From Hyphomicrobiales bacterium (GTDB taxonomy: Bacteria > Pseudomonadota > Alphaproteobacteria > Rhizobiales > Beijerinckiaceae): 64,000 bases of DNA. Below are positions 38,079 through 47,329 of this stretch, piece by piece. Numbering within the stretch: the first letter of the stretch is position 1; the number at the start of each line of letters is the position of its first letter. The notes under the pieces are model-generated. The model had not been told where the DNA came from and made no database searches. It saw nothing but the letters and a program-made list of their open reading frames with translations. The position numbers and the translations under genes are program-made. The stretch covers positions 62,676-126,675 of the forward strand of contig UBNE01000022.1 of NCBI GenBank assembly GCA_900466745.1, given 5' to 3'.

Positions 38079-40004
38079 TCAGCGGGACGCGAGGCTGCTC
38101 ATAGGCGAAAAACGCCGCGATCTCAAGCCTGTTCCGGCCGCGCTCACGGCGAAGCCGCTGTTGGCGAGGCTGGCGCTCGGCTCGCGCTGGCCGAAGCGCA
38201 GCAGCAATTCGCGGATCGCCGGCGCCGGCACGGGCGGGGAATAGAGGAAGCCCTGCCCCAGCAGGCAGCCCATCTCGCCGAGGCGGCGGGCCTGCCCTTG
38301 CGTCTCGATGCCCTCGGCGATGATCTTCATGCCGAGCCGTTTCGCCATGGTCTGCAGGGATTCCACGATGACGCCGCTGCGCGCGCCGCTGTCGATGGCG
38401 CCGACGAAGGAGCGGTCGATCTTGATGATGTCGATCGGGAAGTCGAGCAGATGGGTCAGCGAGGCGAAGCCGGTGCCGAAATCGTCGAGCGCCACCGACA
38501 TGCCCTGGGCGCGCAGGGCCTCCATGGTGCGGGCCACGCCGTCGCGCGGCCCGCCCATGAAGACCTGCTCGGTGATCTCGATGACGAGGTGGCGCAGCGG
38601 CACGCCGGCCTTGTCGAAGGTCCGGCCGATGCGCGCGACGAGATCGCCTTTCCGGAAATCGGCCGCCGTGACGTTGAGCGCGACATGCTGGAACTGGAGC
38701 CCTGCCTCCTGCCATTCGGCCATGTCGGCGGCGATGGCGGCGAGCATCCGGCCCGATATGCGATAGGCGACATGGGGGTCGAGCAGCGCTTCCTGGAAGT
38801 CGCCGGCCGTGACGATGCGCCCGTCGCCGAGGCGCATCCGCGCCAGGGCCTCGACGCCGACGATCTCGCCGTTGTCGAGCCGGATGATCGGCTGGTAATA
38901 GGGCATGATGCGCTCCTCGGCGAGCGCGTCCTCGACCTGGCGACGGACCCGCAGGCGCCGGGTCATGGCGGTGCGCAGGCCGCGCCGGAAGCGGACATAG
39001 CCGCCGCGCCGGGTTTCCTTCGCATGGTAGAGCGCGAGGTCGGCGTTCTGGCGCAGCGTGACGCTGTCGGTCCCGATCCCGGCGATGTCGCCGCCGATGG
39101 TGACGCTGGGGACGATGCTCTGCCCGTCATGCTCGATCGGCGGCGACATCGCGGCGAGGACCGCCGAGGCGAGCGCCCGCATCCGGCCGGCGGATTCGCA
39201 GGCGGGCACCAGCACCGCGAACTCGTCGCCGCCGATGCGGCAGGCGAGGCACCCCGCCAGCACCCGGCTGAGGCGCCCGCCGATCTCCGCGATCAGCGCG
39301 TCCCCGGCGGCATGGCCGAGCGTGTCGTTGACGACCTTGAGGTTGTCGATGTCGATCAGCATCAGCCCGAGGGGGCCGGGCGCGCCGGCGCACATCGCCG
39401 CGATCGCTTCGTTGAAGCGGGTGCGGTTGGCCAGGTTCGTCAGCGTGTCGAAATAGGCGAGCCGGTGATTGTGGACCCGTACCTCCTCATGCTCGATCGC
39501 GATGGCGCAGAGATGAACGCAGGTCGCCACGATGCTGCGCTCGATGGGGCGGGGGCGGCCGGGCTTGCGGTAGTAGAAGGCGAAGGCGCCGACGACGCGG
39601 CCGTCCCGGGCCTTGATCGGCACCGACCAGCTCGCGCGCAGGCCGAGCGGCAGCACCAGATGGGTCAGGCCTTCCCAGAGCGGGTCGGTCGCGATGTCGG
39701 TCACCTCGACGGCTTCGCCGCGATAGATCGCCGTGCCGCAGGAGCCGACATCGGGGCCGATCGGGACGCCGTCGAGCGACGCGGCGTAGGAGGCGGGCAG
39801 GCTGGGCGAGCTGAGCGGCCGGAGCAGGCCGTCCTCGTCGACCGTGACGACCGAGCAGACGACGCCGCGCGCCACCGCCTCGGCGCGCAGGCAGAGGCGC
39901 TCCATGCAGGCGGCGAGCGGCTCGCCGCGCGCGATCAGCTCGAGGATGTCGTTCTGCAGCCTTTGCAGCCGGGCGGTTGGGTTCGTCACGCGTTTCCCGA
40001 CCAT
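38079..40004 (-). CDS. GAF-GGDEF-EAL cyclic di-GMP enzyme
   Basis: A 641-residue cytoplasmic protein. A GAF-type domain covers about residues 15-170 (GPDVGSCGTAIYRGEAVEV, SWSVPI), a GGDEF domain about 175-345 with intact G258-GDE-F262, and an EAL domain about 355-605 with intact E385-A-L, LNVTAADF, Asp507-Asp508 (DDFGTG) and AEGIE. Both catalytic sites look usable, so it may make and degrade cyclic di-GMP under GAF control. The inhibitory RxxD site is absent (Cys252 where Asp is expected). Confidence 0.88.
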   Translation of the reverse strand: MVGKRVTNPTARLQRLQNDILELIARGEPLAACMERLCLRAEAVARGVVCSVVTVDEDGLLRPLSSPSLPASYAASLDGVPIGPDVGSCGTAIYRGEAVEVTDIATDPLWEGLTHLVLPLGLRASWSVPIKARDGRVVGAFAFYYRKPGRPRPIERSIVATCVHLCAIAIEHEEVRVHNHRLAYFDTLTNLANRTRFNEAIAAMCAGAPGPLGLMLIDIDNLKVVNDTLGHAAGDALIAEIGGRLSRVLAGCLACRIGGDEFAVLVPACESAGRMRALASAVLAAMSPPIEHDGQSIVPSVTIGGDIAGIGTDSVTLRQNADLALYHAKETRRGGYVRFRRGLRTAMTRRLRVRRQVEDALAEERIMPYYQPIIRLDNGEIVGVEALARMRLGDGRIVTAGDFQEALLDPHVAYRISGRMLAAIAADMAEWQEAGLQFQHVALNVTAADFRKGDLVARIGRTFDKAGVPLRHLVIEITEQVFMGGPRDGVARTMEALRAQGMSVALDDFGTGFASLTHLLDFPIDIIKIDRSFVGAIDSGARSGVIVESLQTMAKRLGMKIIAEGIETQGQARRLGEMGCLLGQGFLYSPPVPAPAIRELLLRFGQREPSASLANSGFAVSAAGTGLRSRRFSPMSSLASR

Positions 40005-40077
40005 TGCGTCGAAGAGGGACGGGACGATACCGAAGGCCGGTTAAGATCCGTTTGTGAAGTTCAGGCGCAATTTGAGC

Positions 40078-40101
40078 GGTCGCCGCGGGCGCGCGGCGAC
40101 C
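40078..40101 (-). terminator. GC hairpin after the VUT transporter gene
   Basis: GGTCGCCGCG (40078-40087) and CGCGGCGACC (40092-40101) form a perfect 10-bp stem with a GGCG loop, 24 bases past the transporter stop. There is no clear U-tract, so termination is only likely. Confidence 0.45.
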
Positions 40102-40125
40102 CGTTCTTCGCCGCGTTCCCGGGCC

Positions 40126-40689
40126 TCAGGCCGCGACGAGGCCGAGGCGCTCGTCGCGGCGGCGCAGCAGATGCATCAGCGGCAAAGCGAGCAGGATCAT
40201 CCAGGCCTTGCCGAGGATCTGGCCGGCGAGGAAATCGAGATTGCCGAAGGCGAGATGCAGGAAGACCACCGAGTCGACGACCAGCCCGGCGATGCCGGAG
40301 GCGACCACCGCGGTGACGAAGCGGCGGCGCTGCAGCGGGGTATAGACGGCGAAATCGGCGAGCTCCGACAAGGTGAAGGCCGCGACCGAGGCCAGGACGA
40401 TGGCGGGCGGCGCCAGCAGCGCCGAGATCAGGGTGCCCATCGCGATGGCGGCGAGCCCGGCGAGCGGGCCGAGGCGGCGCTGGACGATGTCGCGCAGCAC
40501 GAGGGCGAGGCCGATCATCAGGACGCCGCTCGGCGCGTCGATGCCGGGCCAGACCGGCACCAGGCAGGGGCCGCCGGGCACGCAGACCGTGCCGACATGG
40601 CCGAGCATCCAGTTCGCGGCCGGAATGGTGAGGCCGAAGAGCACGAGCGCGACGACGCCTTCGGTCAGCCGCTGACGATCATGTGTCAT
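40126..40689 (-). CDS. VUT family protein, probable queuosine-precursor transporter
   Basis: A 187-residue membrane protein of the VUT (YhhQ-related) family: five or six helices, [12 protein letters not shown] and [17 protein letters not shown], the family signature, and [13 protein letters not shown]. YhhQ members import queuosine precursors. Its ATG at 40689 overlaps the end of queC by 11 bases, which supports a role in queuosine supply. An open frame upstream to 40788 is queC read in another frame. Confidence 0.82.
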   Translation of the reverse strand: MTHDRQRLTEGVVALVLFGLTIPAANWMLGHVGTVCVPGGPCLVPVWPGIDAPSGVLMIGLALVLRDIVQRRLGPLAGLAAIAMGTLISALLAPPAIVLASVAAFTLSELADFAVYTPLQRRRFVTAVVASGIAGLVVDSVVFLHLAFGNLDFLAGQILGKAWMILLALPLMHLLRRRDERLGLVAA

Positions 40690-41404
40690 AGGACGGTCCG
40701 CTGTTGCCGGGAGAGGCGAGATAGGCCTCATAGCCCTTCGCACGCAAGTCGCAGGCCGGGCAATGGCCGCAGCCATAGCCCCAGCCATGCCGCGTCGTGC
40801 GGTCGCCGAGATAGCAGCTATGGCTCTCGGCGACGACGAGGTCGAGCAGGGCCTGGCCGCCGAGTTCGCGGGCGAGCGCGAAGGTCTGGGCCTTGTCGCG
40901 CCACATCAGCGGCGTATGCAGCACGAGCCTGCGGTCGAGGCCGAGGCTTAAGCTCACCTGCATCGCCTTGATCGTGTCGTCGCGGCAGTCGGGGTAGCCG
41001 GAATAGTCGGTCTCGCAGACGCCGAGCACGATATGGCGCAGGTTGCGCCGGTAGGCGAGGGCGGCGGCGAAGGTCAGGAAGATCAGGTTGCGGCCCGGCA
41101 CGAAGGTCGAGGGCAGGCCGGTCTCGGCGAAGACGATCTCGGTCTCGCGCGTCAGCGCGGTCTCGGAGAGCGCGCCCAGCGCGGCGAGGTCGATGACGTG
41201 GTCGGGGCCGAGCCTCTCGGCATAGGTCGAGGACAGGGCCGGCAGCTTCCCGCGGATCGCCAGCCGGCACTCCATCTCGACGCGATGGCGCTGGCCGTAG
41301 TCGAAGCCGACCGTCTCGACCGCGTCGAAGCGGTCGAGGGCCCAGGCGAGCGCCGTGGTCGAATCCTGTCCGCCGGAGAAAAGCACGAGGGCGCGGGAGG
41401 TCAT
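40679..41404 (-). CDS. queC: 7-cyano-7-deazaguanine synthase
   Basis: A 241-residue PP-loop ligase making preQ0 from 7-carboxy-7-deazaguanine: [12 protein letters not shown] (PP-loop, Ser10-Ser15), [20 protein letters not shown] and a zinc site built from [13 protein letters not shown] plus an earlier Cys (SHSCYLG). Part of queuosine synthesis for tRNA. It is coupled to a VUT transporter, so the cell may both make and import precursor. Confidence 0.93.
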   Translation of the reverse strand: MTSRALVLFSGGQDSTTALAWALDRFDAVETVGFDYGQRHRVEMECRLAIRGKLPALSSTYAERLGPDHVIDLAALGALSETALTRETEIVFAETGLPSTFVPGRNLIFLTFAAALAYRRNLRHIVLGVCETDYSGYPDCRDDTIKAMQVSLSLGLDRRLVLHTPLMWRDKAQTFALARELGGQALLDLVVAESHSCYLGDRTTRHGWGYGCGHCPACDLRAKGYEAYLASPGNSGPSYDT

Positions 41405-41486
41405 GGGAACCTCGTCGTCGGCAGCCGGAATGCAGCCCCGCGGGTTTCCGACCGCCGACCGCCCATTGCCGACTGCCCCGACATGC

Positions 41487-42431
41487 TCAGTCGAACAGGC
41501 TGGAGACGCTGGTCTCGCTCGCCGTGCGCTCGATCGCCTCGCCCATCAGCCCCGCGATCGAGATGACGCGGATGTTGCGGGCGACCTTGACCGCCTCGGT
41601 CGGCATGATCGAGTCGGTGATGACGAGCTCCTTGAGCTTGGAGCCGGCGATGCGCGCCACGGCCCCGCCCGAGAGCACGCCATGGGTGATGTAGGCGTAG
41701 ACCTCCTTGGCGCCCTGCTCGAGCAGCGCCTCGGCGGCGTTCACCAGCGTGCCGCCCGAATCGACGATGTCGTCGATCAGGATGCAGGAGCGGCCCTCGA
41801 CCGAGCCGATGATGTTCATGACCTCCGACTCGCCCGGCCGGTCGCGGCGCTTGTCGACGATGGCGAGTGGGGCGTCGATGCGCTTGGCCAGCGCGCGGGC
41901 CCGGACCACGCCGCCGACATCCGGCGACACGACCATGGCGTTCTTCCACTCCAGCCGGTCCTTGATGTCGCGCGCCATCAGCGGCGCACCGAACAGGTTG
42001 TCGGTCGGAATGTCGAAGAAGCCCTGGATCTGTCCGGCATGGAGGTCGAGCGTCAGCACGCGGTCGACGCCGGCATGGGTGATCAGGTTGGAGACGAGCT
42101 TGGCCGAGATCGGGGTGCGGCCCGAGGCGCGCCGGTCCTGCCGGGCATAGCCGAAATAGGGGATCACCGCCGTGATGCGCTTGGCCGAGGAGCGGCGCAG
42201 CGCATCGACGATGATGAGCAGTTCCATCAGATGGTCGTTGGTGGGGAAGGAGGTGGACTGGATGACGAAGACATCCTGCCCGCGCACGTTCTCCTGGATC
42301 TCGACGAAGACTTCCATGTCGGCGAAGCGCCGGACCGAGGCCTTGGCGAGCGGAATGCTGAGATGATTGCAGATGGATTCGGCGAGCGGCCGGTTGGAAT
42401 TACCGGCGACGACTTTGAAATGAGAGGCCAT
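41487..42431 (-). CDS. prs: Ribose-phosphate pyrophosphokinase
   Basis: A 314-residue PRPP synthase (class I): [14 protein letters not shown] at the N-terminus, [29 protein letters not shown], the flexible [11 protein letters not shown] and the PRPP-binding [13 protein letters not shown]. Converts ribose 5-phosphate and ATP to PRPP. ATG 42431 gives the usual start; the open frame to 42554 lacks family similarity. A candidate sigma-70 promoter lies about 100 bp upstream. Confidence 0.95.
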   Translation of the reverse strand: MASHFKVVAGNSNRPLAESICNHLSIPLAKASVRRFADMEVFVEIQENVRGQDVFVIQSTSFPTNDHLMELLIIVDALRRSSAKRITAVIPYFGYARQDRRASGRTPISAKLVSNLITHAGVDRVLTLDLHAGQIQGFFDIPTDNLFGAPLMARDIKDRLEWKNAMVVSPDVGGVVRARALAKRIDAPLAIVDKRRDRPGESEVMNIIGSVEGRSCILIDDIVDSGGTLVNAAEALLEQGAKEVYAYITHGVLSGGAVARIAGSKLKELVITDSIMPTEAVKVARNIRVISIAGLMGEAIERTASETSVSSLFD

Positions 42432-42532
42432 GCCGTGGCGTACCGTTGCAGGAGGCGGGGCGCGAGCCGACCGGGCCGGCTCAATTGGAAGGGCTCTTAA
42501 CAGTGCCGCCGCATGGAGTCGACCGCTGCGCT

Positions 42533-42561
42533 GCAATATCAGTATGCAAAACACATGACAA
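42533..42561 (-). promoter_or_regulatory. Candidate sigma-70 promoter of prs
   Basis: On the minus strand TTGTCA (42561-42556) and TATTGC (42538-42533) are separated by 17 bases, in the AT-richest patch of the 228-bp gap upstream of prs. The rest of that gap holds GC-rich inverted segments and no gene. Confidence 0.4.
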
Positions 42562-42659
42562 AACGGGGCGCGCGGCGGCGGAGCGTCCCGGAACGGCGAG
42601 TCGTCCCGGGCGCCGCGACGCGCGCAGCCCCGGGAGCCATGCCGGGGCGTTTCCGGCCG

Positions 42660-43241
42660 TCAGAGCCGCTTGCCGCTGCCGGCCGAGGCGGTGCGGGCAT
42701 CGGCGGTCTTCCCGCCATTCGCCTTGCTTCTGCCGCTGCCCTGCGCCGGGGCGAGCGCGGCCTCGGCGGCCGGCGTGGTGACGAGGAAGCCGGCGATCGC
42801 ATCCATCGAATCCGAGGCTGCCTTGGCGACCACCGTCCGGTCGATGCCGGCCCAGGGGTCGGAGCCGTCGCTGCGCTTGCCGATGCTCTCGCCCTGGACG
42901 CGCTGGGCGCGCTGCTTGGTCGAATCGTAGACGTCCCAGACGAAGGCGAGCGCGGTCTGGCCGTCCTCGGTCGGCTGGGCGGTGAGATAGCCCTTGACGC
43001 GGAAGCGCGCCGGCTTGTTGCCGGGGACGATCTCCATCTTGCGCTCGGCCGCGGCCTCGCCGAGCAGGCCGGCGAAGCTCGTGGTGACGTCCTCGGGGGC
43101 TCCGGAGATGCTCTGGACCGAGACGGGGACGCCGGGCGCGTCGACGCGCGGGCGGGCCGCAGTCTGGGTGGTTTCCTGGCAGCCGGCGAGCGCGAGCGCC
43201 AAAGCCGGCCCCAGAGCGAGGCCGCTCAAACGATGAAACAT
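42660..43241 (-). CDS. Putative lipoprotein, unknown function
   Basis: A 193-residue protein with a lipoprotein signal peptide, lipobox LALAGC (Cys21). The middle holds AFVWDVYDSTKQRAQRVQGE, and the C-terminus is low-complexity Ala/Gly/Lys. I recognise it only as an alphaproteobacterial lipoprotein. GGGAGG lies five bases before the ATG. It is divergent from ubiK. Confidence 0.65.
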   Translation of the reverse strand: MFHRLSGLALGPALALALAGCQETTQTAARPRVDAPGVPVSVQSISGAPEDVTTSFAGLLGEAAAERKMEIVPGNKPARFRVKGYLTAQPTEDGQTALAFVWDVYDSTKQRAQRVQGESIGKRSDGSDPWAGIDRTVVAKAASDSMDAIAGFLVTTPAAEAALAPAQGSGRSKANGGKTADARTASAGSGKRL

Positions 43242-43436
43242 GACGCCTCCCGCCCTTTGGGCTGTGGATCGCTACGAACTACCCTGTTCGCTCTTTCTAG
43301 GCGCATCGCCGGGCGAGGTCCAGATCGCGCAGGCCGTCGCCGCGCCGCGGCGGCCCCGCGGCTTTCGATTGCGATGCGGAGGGGCTTCTCCCATATAGGC
43401 CGGAAAGCGGAGCTTCCTCCGCATGGGAGACGATTC

Positions 43437-43691
43437 ATGGCCAGCACCAGCAGCCGCTTCCTCGACGACATCGCGCGCCTCGCCACCGATGCGGCCGGCG
43501 CCGCGCAGGGTGTGCGCCGCGAAGTCGAGACCGTGGTGAAGATGCAGATCGAGAAGCTGCTGCGCGAGCTCGACGTGGTGCCGCGCGAGGAGTTCGAGGC
43601 CGTGCGCGAGATGGCGCTCCTCGCCCGCGAGGAGAACGACAGGCTCGCGGCGCGTCTCGCCGCGCTCGAGGAGAAGCTCGGCAAGTCCTGA
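43437..43691 (+). CDS. ubiK: Ubiquinone biosynthesis accessory factor UbiK (BMFP protein)
   Basis: An 84-residue coiled-coil protein with LDDIARLATDAAGAAQGVRR and PREEFEAVREMALLAREEN, then LAARLAALEEKLGK, matching the YqiC/BMFP family, needed for efficient ubiquinone synthesis in proteobacteria. GGGAGA sits seven bases before ATG 43437. A longer upstream frame is reverse-strand shadow. Confidence 0.82.
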   Translation: MASTSSRFLDDIARLATDAAGAAQGVRREVETVVKMQIEKLLRELDVVPREEFEAVREMALLAREENDRLAARLAALEEKLGKS

Positions 43692-43719
43692 ATCCGGCGG
43701 CCCTGACCCTAGGTCCGCG

Positions 43720-43744
43720 TGTCCACAGCCAAGTGCTGTGGACA
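43720..43744. repeat. Perfect inverted repeat downstream of ubiK
   Basis: TGTCCACAGC (43720-43729), CAAGT, GCTGTGGACA (43735-43744). Ten perfect pairs, 28 bases after ubiK, without a U-tract. It opens a 304-bp stretch (43692-43995) in which I see no gene: either a terminator or a protein-binding site for the YbjN gene. Confidence 0.55.
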
Positions 43745-43995
43745 GCGCCCGCGGGGGATTGAGCCCGGCGCCCGAATCCGGGGAGCTTCGTCGCCGTGTT
43801 GGGAGCGTCACAGCACCTGCGCTATCGTCGGTGGAAAGAATTGATTCGTCTGGCAGATTCGCTTTGCCGGGCGGATGGGAGCGCTTCCCCGGGAGCGTTC
43901 CGGAGGTGTGTTGCGTTCCTTCGGCTTTCCAGTCGCCGTGTTCCTCTTCTCGAACGCGCCGGATGTGCCAGCATCCGGAAGGTGGACCCCAGGGC

Positions 43996-44502
43996 ATGAT
44001 GGACCTCGATATGGATGCCGATTTCGATCGGCCTTCCAATCCTCTCGACCTGTTCGAGCGGCTCGCTGCCCTCAACGACTGGACCTTCGACCGCGACAGC
44101 GACGACGAGCTTTCCGTCTCGGTCACCGGCGGCTGGTCCGAATACCATGTGGCGATCACCTGGCTTGCCGAGGTGGAGGCGCTGCATATCGCCTGCGCCT
44201 TCGACCTCAAGGTGCCGGAGCGCCGCCGCGGCGAGGTCCTGCAACTGGTCGGCCTGGTCAACGAGCAGCTCTGGCTCGGCCATTTCGACCTCTGGAGCAG
44301 CGAGGGCGTGGTGATGTACCGCCACGCGCTGCTGCTCTCCGGCGGGGCCGAGGCGACCGACGAGCAGGCCGCCGCCCTGATCAAGAGCGCCATCGACGCC
44401 TGCGAGCGCTATTATCAGGCGTTCCAGTTCGTCGTCTGGGCCGGCAAGACCGCGAAGGAAGGGCTGGAGGGCGCCATGCTGGAGACGGCGGGCGAAGCCT
44501 GA
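43996..44502 (+). CDS. YbjN domain-containing protein
   Basis: A 168-residue protein of the YbjN (type III secretion chaperone-like fold) family: NPLDLFERLAALNDWTFDR, WSEYHVAITWLAEVEALHI and LVGLVNEQLWLGHFDLW. Function unknown; in alphaproteobacteria it commonly precedes proC, as here. ATG 43996 is followed at once by a second ATG. The open frame upstream to 43738 lacks similarity. Confidence 0.8.
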   Translation: MMDLDMDADFDRPSNPLDLFERLAALNDWTFDRDSDDELSVSVTGGWSEYHVAITWLAEVEALHIACAFDLKVPERRRGEVLQLVGLVNEQLWLGHFDLWSSEGVVMYRHALLLSGGAEATDEQAAALIKSAIDACERYYQAFQFVVWAGKTAKEGLEGAMLETAGEA

Positions 44503-44619
44503 GGGCCGCGCCGACCTCACGCGCGGGCTTGACCCGCGACGGCGAGGCGGGAAGGCTGCGCCATTCCAGAATCCCCGGGGCCTCGCACCGGGATCGCCGC
44601 CAGCCATCGAGGGCCTGCC

Positions 44620-45441
44620 ATGACCGCTTCGTTGCCGCAATCGCTCGTCCTCATCGGCGCGGGCAAGATGGGGGGCGCGATGCTGGAAGGCTGGCTGCGC
44701 ATGGGCATCGCCCCGGCCGCCATCAGCCTGATCGATCCCAAGCCCTCCGACGAGATCGCCGAGCTCGCCGCCGAGAAGGGGATGCGGCTCAACCCCTCCG
44801 CCCGGGAGATCGCGCCGGCCGAGGTGCTGGTGCTGGCGACGAAGCCGCAGATGCTCGATACCGCGGCCCCGGCGGTGCAGGCCTTCATCCATCCGAAGAC
44901 GCTGCTGATCTCGATTCTCGCCGGCAAGACCCTGGGCGATCTGTCCGCCCGCCTGCCCAATGCGACGGCGATCATCCGCGCCATGCCGAACCTGCCGGCC
45001 TCGGTGCAGCGCGGCGCCACGGCGGCGGCGCCGGGCAAGGGCGTCAGCGCCGCCCAGCGTGCCACCGCCGACGCGCTGCTCGGCAGCATCGGCAAGGTCG
45101 AATGGCTTGAGGACGAGGGGCTGATCGACGCCGTGACCGCGGTGTCGGGCTCCGGCCCGGCCTATGTCTTCCATCTCGTCGAATGCCTCGCCGCGGCCGG
45201 CGTCGAGGCGGGCCTGCCCGCCGATGTCGCCGAGAGGCTGGCGCGGGCGACGGTGGAGGGGGCGGGGGAACTGCTGTTCCAGTCGCCGCTGCCGCCCGGC
45301 ACGCTGCGCCAGAACGTCACCTCGCCCGGCGGCACGACGGCGGCGGCGCTCGCGGTGCTGATGGCCGAGGACGGGATGAAGCCCTTGATGCGCAGGGCCG
45401 TCGCCGCCGCCAAGCGCCGCGCCGGCGAGCTTTCCGGCTGA
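44620..45441 (+). CDS. proC: Pyrroline-5-carboxylate reductase
   Basis: A 273-residue ProC making proline: LVLIGAGKMGGAMLEGWL (NADP loop), ATKPQMLDT, RAMPNLPASVQRGATAAAPG and AVSGSGPAYVFHLVECLAAA. The usual length is 260-280. It follows the YbjN gene after 117 bp. Confidence 0.93.
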   Translation: MTASLPQSLVLIGAGKMGGAMLEGWLRMGIAPAAISLIDPKPSDEIAELAAEKGMRLNPSAREIAPAEVLVLATKPQMLDTAAPAVQAFIHPKTLLISILAGKTLGDLSARLPNATAIIRAMPNLPASVQRGATAAAPGKGVSAAQRATADALLGSIGKVEWLEDEGLIDAVTAVSGSGPAYVFHLVECLAAAGVEAGLPADVAERLARATVEGAGELLFQSPLPPGTLRQNVTSPGGTTAAALAVLMAEDGMKPLMRRAVAAAKRRAGELSG

Positions 45442-45509
45442 ACGGCCTTTCGCCGGCCACGATAGCGGCCTAACCTTGCTTCCGTTGCGAAGCGATGAGG
45501 AGCACAGCC

Positions 45510-46283
45510 ATGGCCCGCAAACCCGTTTCCGGAAAGGCCGAATCCGCCGAGGCCGCCGCCGCCCGGATGACCGCGCCCGAGGCCGGCAGGCCGGCAGACC
45601 CGCGCCGGCGGGCGGTCGACGCCCTGATGAGCCTCGCCGCGACCCGGCCCTGGGACGAGATCGAGCTGCCGGACATCGCCGCCGAGGCCGGGCTGACGCT
45701 GGCGCAGTTGCGCGGCCTCTTCCCCTCCAAGCTCGCCATGCTCGGCGGCGTCACCCGCATCGTCGACGATGCCGTGCTGGCGGGGAGCGCGGACGATCTC
45801 GCCGGCGAGCCGGTGAAGGAGCGCCTGTTCGACCTCGTGATGCGCCGGCTCGATGCGATGGCGCCCTACAAGGCGGGCCTGCGCAGGATCGTCCCCGTGA
45901 TCCGCCGCGACCCGCTGGCACTGGCGGCGCTCAACCGCGGCGCGGTCAATTCCTGGCGCTACACGCTGGCTTCCGCCGGCATCCCGACCGAGGATTCGCT
46001 CGGCGGACTGCGCGTGCAGGGCGCGGTCCTGCTGATGGCGCGGGTCTCCGAGGTCTGGCTCGACGACGACGAGCCGGAGCTGTCGAAGACCATGGCGCGG
46101 CTCGACCGCGAGCTGAAGACGGCCGGGCGGATCATGGCCCGCGTCGAGGACGTGCACCGGCTGACGGCGCCGTTCCGCGGGCTGGCGCGGGCGCTCTGCT
46201 CGGGCCGCCCGCTGAAGGCGCGGCGGCGCGAGCGCGCTCCCGAGCGCGGCGAGGACAACGAGGATTACGCGCCGGCGATCTGA
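45510..46283 (+). CDS. TetR-fold regulator with COQ9-like C-terminal half
   Basis: A 257-residue protein. Residues about 30-80 form a TetR helix-turn-helix (DALMSLAATRPWDEIELPDI, LAQLRGLFPSKLAMLGG). The C-terminal half, with LFDLVMRRLDAMAPYK and SKTMARLDRELKTAG, resembles ligand or lipid-binding halves of TetR and COQ9 proteins. Either a transcription factor or a COQ9-type ubiquinone factor is possible. GAGGAG lies eight bases before ATG 45510. Confidence 0.7.
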   Translation: MARKPVSGKAESAEAAAARMTAPEAGRPADPRRRAVDALMSLAATRPWDEIELPDIAAEAGLTLAQLRGLFPSKLAMLGGVTRIVDDAVLAGSADDLAGEPVKERLFDLVMRRLDAMAPYKAGLRRIVPVIRRDPLALAALNRGAVNSWRYTLASAGIPTEDSLGGLRVQGAVLLMARVSEVWLDDDEPELSKTMARLDRELKTAGRIMARVEDVHRLTAPFRGLARALCSGRPLKARRRERAPERGEDNEDYAPAI

Positions 46284-46415
46284 AGCTTTCGACCACCCCC
46301 CATCCGCACGGCGCATCGCGCCCGGCCGCGCCAGCGAAGGCGCCGGCCGGGTGCGACGCTGTCGCGCCCTCATCTTCATCGATCTCGAAACCCGCCACCA
46401 GGGTTGGGAGGAACC

Positions 46416-46775
46416 TTGCACGCATCTCACGACATCGCCGCCGCGATCGGCTTCGACGATTTCCTCAAGGTCGACATCCGCGTCGGCACCATCGTCGAGG
46501 CCGAGCCCTATCCCGAGGCCCGCAAGCCGGCGATCAAGCTGGTCATCGATTTCGGCGGCACGATCGGCCGGAAGAAATCCTCCGCCCAGATCACCAGGCA
46601 CTACCGGCCCGAGGATCTGCGGGGCCGGCAGGTGCTCGCCGTGGTCAATTTCCCGCCGCGCCAGATCGGCAAGTTCATGTCCGAGGTGCTGACGCTCGGC
46701 GTGCCCGATGCCGATGGCGAGGTCGTTCTGATCGGCCCCGGCCATGCCGTGCCGGAGGGCGGGCGGCTGTTTTAG
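46416..46775 (+). CDS. CsaA-type tRNA-binding protein
   Basis: A 119-residue tRNA-binding (OB-fold) protein: FDDFLKVDIRVGTIVEAEPY, SAQITRHYRPEDLRGRQVLA and VVNFPPRQIGKFMSEVLTLG. CsaA-like proteins bind tRNA elbows and have chaperone-like effects. TTG 46416 is chosen because TGGGAGGA ends four bases upstream; an earlier TTG at 46404 would place the ribosome-binding site inside the gene. Confidence 0.82.
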   Translation: MHASHDIAAAIGFDDFLKVDIRVGTIVEAEPYPEARKPAIKLVIDFGGTIGRKKSSAQITRHYRPEDLRGRQVLAVVNFPPRQIGKFMSEVLTLGVPDADGEVVLIGPGHAVPEGGRLF

Positions 46776-46863
46776 ATCGCACCTTCCGGGCCATGGATCA
46801 TCGTCGGAATGTCGGATTTCGACCCGTCAACTCGGGCGCTCCCGTGAGCTTTGCGCGCTTGGC

Positions 46864-47328
46864 TCAGAGCAGCTTCCTCAGCTCGAAAGGCGCCACAGGC
46901 GGGAAGTCGATTTAGTCGAGAGAGTCGAAGATCACATCAAACACGCTGCTTGCTCGGCGGGCGAAAGCTAGCGCCGCCTCGCGCTGATCGTCCCTCACTT
47001 GCGTGCCTAGCGTGCAATGAGGTTTCCATGCCCCTGGCCGGTAATGTGGCCGACAAGAGGTGGGGTTGATGGCGGCATGGATTGCTCCGTGGATAGCCCG
47101 CAAGACCGCACTGGGACGGGGCGATGCCCAGAGAACCATCGGCGGGCCATCAAAGCTGCAAATGGCATCAAAGGTCAGCGTAACCGCGCGCAAGTTTTTG
47201 CTGGCGTTATCGAGCGCGCGCCGAATCTCGGCCTCTCGCACCGCATCGTCATCGTAGATGGCCCATGCTCCGGCTCCCGCAGCCTCATTTCTCGCCGATT
47301 GAAGGTCAGCTTTCCACCTTGAGCAGAC
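46864..47328 (-). pseudogene. Decayed 2'-5' RNA ligase family (2H phosphoesterase) gene
   Basis: On the minus strand the frame encodes GPPMVLWASP, LRAIHGAIHAAI, then YRPGAWKPHCTLG, the second HxT motif of the 2H phosphoesterase family, then an in-frame TAA (46914-46912). After this stop the frame goes on as IDFPPVAPFELRKLL, the normal C-terminal end, until TGA at 46864. The N-terminal third with the first HxT motif is missing; the frame runs straight into the 3' end of the histidine kinase gene. Base composition is lower in GC than around. Probably a relic of a transferred gene. Confidence 0.7.
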
Positions 47329-47329
47329 C

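Noticed and set aside
41405-41486. Possible preQ1 riboswitch before queC
   Set aside because: No fitting stem-loop and A-rich tail seen; the gap is only 82 bp and GC-rich.
44503-44619. Possible member of the palindromic repeat family before proC
   Set aside because: Some CCGGG and GCGGG segments but no matching inverted ends like those at 9496 or 32129.
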